Assembly (NCBI GenBank): GCA_017613855.1
Contig: JAGACY010000102.1
Span: 1-17,439, forward strand
Source: Pseudomonadota bacterium
GTDB taxonomy: Bacteria > Myxococcota > Bradymonadia > UBA4248
Direction of reading: 5' to 3'
DNA length: 17,439 nucleotides
This document shows positions 15,720 to 17,439 of this stretch, piece by piece. The translations under genes were made by a program, and so were the position numbers. Within the stretch, counting starts at the first letter, position 1, and every line of letters begins with the position of its first letter. The notes under the pieces were generated by a model that had not been told where the DNA came from, made no database searches, and saw nothing but the letters and a program-made list of their open reading frames with translations.

Positions 15720-15740
15720 GCGCATTGCGCATTGCGCATT
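15720..15740. repeat. Heptad array GCGCATT x3
   Basis: Three exact GCGCATT units, then a T-run. The unit is the reverse complement of the AATGCGC units at 8351-8364. Confidence 0.9.
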
Positions 15741-15748
15741 TTTTCAGT

Positions 15749-15776
15749 GAATACGTAATAGTGAATAACGAATAAC
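15749..15776. repeat. Heptad array GAATAAC-type, 4 units
   Basis: GAATACG, TAATAGT, GAATAAC, GAATAAC in perfect phase. It shares units with the array at 10031-10058. Confidence 0.85.
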
Positions 15777-15835
15777 GTACCTTATGCCCCCCTGCTGAGC
15801 AGTGACCTGAGTACCAAAAAATTCTCATGCCCCTC

Positions 15836-15864
15836 TTGACATCCGGACAGTTGCTCTGTATATA
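15836..15864 (+). promoter_or_regulatory. Near-consensus sigma-70 promoter for tRNA-Cys
   Basis: TTGACA (15836-15841, 6 of 6), a 17-base spacer, and TATATA (15859-15864, 5 of 6). A GC-rich stretch (CGCCCCC) follows the -10 box, like the discriminators of stable-RNA promoters under stringent control. The start point should be near 15871, about 8 bases before the first tRNA. Confidence 0.85.
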
Positions 15865-15878
15865 CGCCCCCTGTGAAT

Positions 15879-15949
15879 GGCGAGTTGGCCGAGAGGCTAG
15901 GCAGAGGACTGCAAATCCTTCTACAGCGGTTCGAATCCGTTACTCGCCT
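15879..15949 (+). tRNA. tRNA-Cys (GCA), copy 1
   Basis: A complete cloverleaf of 71 bases: acceptor GGCGAGT/ACTCGCC, D-stem GCC/GGC, anticodon arm GAGGA-CTGCAAA-TCCTT with anticodon GCA, and T-arm AGCGG-TTCGAAT-CCGTT. The discriminator base is T (U73), the identity base of tRNA-Cys. CCA is not encoded, so it must be added by the CCA-adding enzyme. Confidence 0.97.
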
Positions 15950-15958
15950 TCCGACCCT

Positions 15959-16029
15959 GGCGAGTTGGCCGAGAGGCTAGGCAGAGGACTGCAAATCCTT
16001 CTACAGCGGTTCGAATCCGTTACTCGCCT
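15959..16029 (+). tRNA. tRNA-Cys (GCA), copy 2
   Basis: Identical to the first copy over all 71 bases, 80 bases further on; the identity covers 15878-15950 against 15958-16030 and ends there. The 9-base spacer differs from the flanks. Both copies share the upstream promoter and the downstream terminator, so they form one transcript needing RNase P and 3' processing. CCA is not encoded. Confidence 0.97.
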
Positions 16030-16031
16030 TT

Positions 16032-16059
16032 AAAAAGACCCGATTGGGTCTTTTTTTTT
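16032..16059 (+). terminator. Intrinsic terminator of the tRNA-Cys pair
   Basis: AAAAAGACCC and GGGTCTTTTT (10 base pairs) pair around a GATT tetraloop, and the T-run is 9 long (16051-16059). The stem starts 2 bases after the second tRNA. Confidence 0.95.
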
Positions 16060-16069
16060 GCCTTGATCC

Positions 16070-16987
16070 ATGTCAAAGATTTCTCCCCCAAAAGCCAATC
16101 GTCCCCGGTTTGCCGTCAACCGCGAAGGTGCTTTGTTTATCTTCTTTCTGACTGCACTCGGAGGCGCATCTATCTATTCGGGCAAAAGCGGCCTGATGAT
16201 CCTCTTTTGCTGCCTGTTTGCCGGAGTTGTCATTCTGACTGCTGCTGCACGCATGAATTGCATGCAAAAGCTCGTCATTGAACGAAGATTTGTCGAAGAC
16301 ATTTTTGCCAACCGCGATACCAAAATCGATATTCTCGTGACGAATTATGGGAATTCTCCGGTTTATGGCATTCATGTTTATGAGCGGTTTGAAGGTGATC
16401 GCACCATCGGCCCGATGTTCATACGCAAACTCGTTCCCGGCGAAACGGCAACTGCACGCTATCTGTGCCAGTTTCCATCCCGCGGAAATGCACATTTTTG
16501 CGGGATGGAAGTACGATCCCGTTTTCCGCTTCCTTTTTTCGAATGGCGGCAAACCATCGACAGTGATCTTTCGGCTTTTGTCTATCCGGAACCCATATCA
16601 GGCAGCGATCAAATCGTCATGACCAACACCCAGAGTGACACACCAGCCCGGCATGCCAAAAAAGACGATACAACCATTCGGGAACTGGTCCATGGCAGAC
16701 GTGCCGGTCGTATTCTTTGGAAAATTTCAGCCAAACGACAAATATGGCTCGAATCGGTGCCAACGGCTTCCCGTTCGCGCTCAAAACGCTCGGTAATTCA
16801 AATCCAATCCAGACAAAACCTGGGGGCACAACGCTATGAAACCCAGATTTCACAAATCACTTTTTACGTTCTGAATCAGATGCAAAACAATTTAAAAGGT
16901 GAAATTGTCGTCGGAAACCAGCATGTTCCCTATGGCAATTCACAAACCGAGCGCCGCGAAGTCCTCGAAATGCTCGCCATGGTATAG
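16070..16987 (+). CDS. DUF58-family membrane protein
   Basis: The 305-residue protein has a short basic start, two membrane helices (about 20-37 and 42-59) and a soluble domain. 'IRELVHGRRAGRILWKISAKRQIWL' (about 203-227) is the DUF58 signature (usually R-x-Y-x-x-G-D-x-x-R-x-I-x-W-K-x-x-A-R), with Arg replacing the usual Asp after Gly; the end 'VLEMLAMV' matches the family's closing 'L..LA'. DUF58 proteins usually partner with MoxR AAA ATPases in envelope or metal-enzyme assembly; no MoxR gene is in the window. The start is constrained by an in-frame TGA at 16064. No ribosome-binding site is visible, and the tRNA terminator ends 10 bases before the ATG, so how the gene is transcribed is unclear. 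Confidence 0.8.
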   Translation: MSKISPPKANRPRFAVNREGALFIFFLTALGGASIYSGKSGLMILFCCLFAGVVILTAAARMNCMQKLVIERRFVEDIFANRDTKIDILVTNYGNSPVYGIHVYERFEGDRTIGPMFIRKLVPGETATARYLCQFPSRGNAHFCGMEVRSRFPLPFFEWRQTIDSDLSAFVYPEPISGSDQIVMTNTQSDTPARHAKKDDTTIRELVHGRRAGRILWKISAKRQIWLESVPTASRSRSKRSVIQIQSRQNLGAQRYETQISQITFYVLNQMQNNLKGEIVVGNQHVPYGNSQTERREVLEMLAMV

Positions 16988-17023
16988 AATTCGGCCGTAT
17001 TGCTGCAGGCAATAGGCCGAATT
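16988..17023. other. Long hairpin after the DUF58 gene
   Basis: AATTCGGCC (16988-16996) pairs with GGCCGAATT (17015-17023), continued inside by TATTGC/GCAATA with a single bulged G and a 5-base loop: 15 base pairs. It starts right after the DUF58 stop. Confidence 0.85.
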
Positions 17024-17031
17024 GCCAGGCG

Positions 17032-17074
17032 TATGCCCTTGTATATGGGCCTGCGGCACAGATACAAGGGCATA
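17032..17074. other. Second long inverted repeat in the convergent spacer
   Basis: TATGCCCTTGTAT (17032-17044) and ATACAAGGGCATA (17062-17074) are perfect 13-base inverted repeats around a 17-base loop. No T-run is attached. With the previous hairpin it fills the 99-base gap to the convergent gene, so both may stop read-through from either side. Confidence 0.85.
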
Positions 17075-17086
17075 GCCGGCACCACA

Positions 17087-17439
17087 TCAATGATTCTGAC
17101 GTCGGCTCCTGCGCAATGCAAGCGCACCCAAAGCGGCCATCAGCCAAATCATGAAATTAAAGTTCTGCGTTCTGTTTGGGGTACTGCTGCAAGCGTTTGC
17201 CTCGATCGTAATCATGGCATCCATACTGCCATCCTTCGAACGACACCGGCCATGGTCGCATGTCTTATCATTGCCGCAGGTTCCGCAGTTACCGCCGCAG
17301 CCATCGCCGCCGCATTGTTTGCCATTGCAGTTGGGGACACACTCTGCTTCGACGCATAATCCTTTTTTGCAGGCAAACCCTGCATCACAGGTACCACATG
17401 CACCACCGCAGCCATCATCACCGCATTCCATGCCATCAC
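17087..17439 (-). CDS. C-terminus of a Cys-rich surface protein with a MYXO-CTERM-like tail (partial)
   Basis: The open frame runs through the right edge, so the N-terminus is missing (the Met at 17431 is internal). The visible 116 residues contain two copies of C-G-x-D-G-C-G-G-x-C-G-T-C, with 13 Cys in the first ~70 residues, a pattern common in secreted proteins of Myxococcota and Bradymonadota. The end, 'ACSSTPNRTQNFNF' then 'MIWLMAALGALAL' then 'RRSRRQNH', is Cys, a hydrophobic helix and an Arg cluster, the layout of MYXO-CTERM sorting tails that a sortase-like protease processes before surface anchoring. Disulfide bonds are likely. The gene is convergent with the DUF58 gene. Confidence 0.85.
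   Translation of the reverse strand, partial: DGMECGDDGCGGACGTCDAGFACKKGLCVEAECVPNCNGKQCGGDGCGGNCGTCGNDKTCDHGRCRSKDGSMDAMITIEANACSSTPNRTQNFNFMIWLMAALGALALRRSRRQNH

Larger units (their letters stand above)
15518..15878. other. 361-base intergenic region, divergent
   Basis: No gene is seen. It holds two heptad arrays (15720-15740 and 15749-15776), a CTGCT-GAGCAG type mini-palindrome near 15792, and the tRNA promoter (15836-15864). I found no convincing promoter for the lipoprotein gene. Confidence 0.7.

Overview
The window (17,439 bases, moderate GC) looks like a Gram-negative, delta-proteobacterial-type genome of the Myxococcota/Bradymonadota kind. The evidence is a FadL-type porin, an Omp85 barrel protein, a large lipoprotein, many Sec signal peptides, and a cysteine-rich protein at the right edge with a MYXO-CTERM-like tail (Cys, hydrophobic helix, Arg cluster). 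This placement is inferred from protein style, not from a marker gene.

Left part, minus strand (about 6989 down to 1). A five-gene, tightly spaced cluster encodes, in transcription order, an 803-residue periplasmic TPR protein, a PhnD-like solute-binding protein, a pseudo-receiver/GHKL ATPase (RsbW-like) protein, a one-POTRA Omp85 protein and a small exported DUF4390-like protein. Gaps are 14, 38, 58 and 5 bases. After an array of heptanucleotide repeats comes the start of a small membrane protein that resembles FeoB-associated proteins. Upstream, on the same strand, is a DUF3137 membrane protein (7140-8180).

Middle, plus strand (8676-10579). A FAD/NAD(P) oxidoreductase and a DUF1667 protein form a pair that normally accompanies a glycerol-3-phosphate-dehydrogenase-like enzyme, but no third gene is present here. 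The oxidoreductase has a long hairpin-rich leader. The two genes are separated by 245 bases of heptad repeats, a palindrome and an 18-base tandem repeat. A REP-like palindrome with a GTAG head fills the convergent gap to the next gene.

Right part. A FadL-family porin (10666-12036) and a 1,116-residue lipoprotein with a twin CX3C motif (12167-15517) lie on the minus strand. On the plus strand, a near-consensus promoter drives two identical tRNA-Cys(GCA) genes followed by a strong intrinsic terminator. The DUF58 gene starts only 10 bases after that terminator. Two long hairpins separate it from the cysteine-rich gene cut by the right edge.

The most notable features are the heptad repeat families present in several long spacers and touching stop codons, the REP-like element, the envelope/signalling gene cluster, the tandem tRNA-Cys genes next to a gene for a cysteine-rich surface protein, and the twin CX3C hairpin in the giant lipoprotein.
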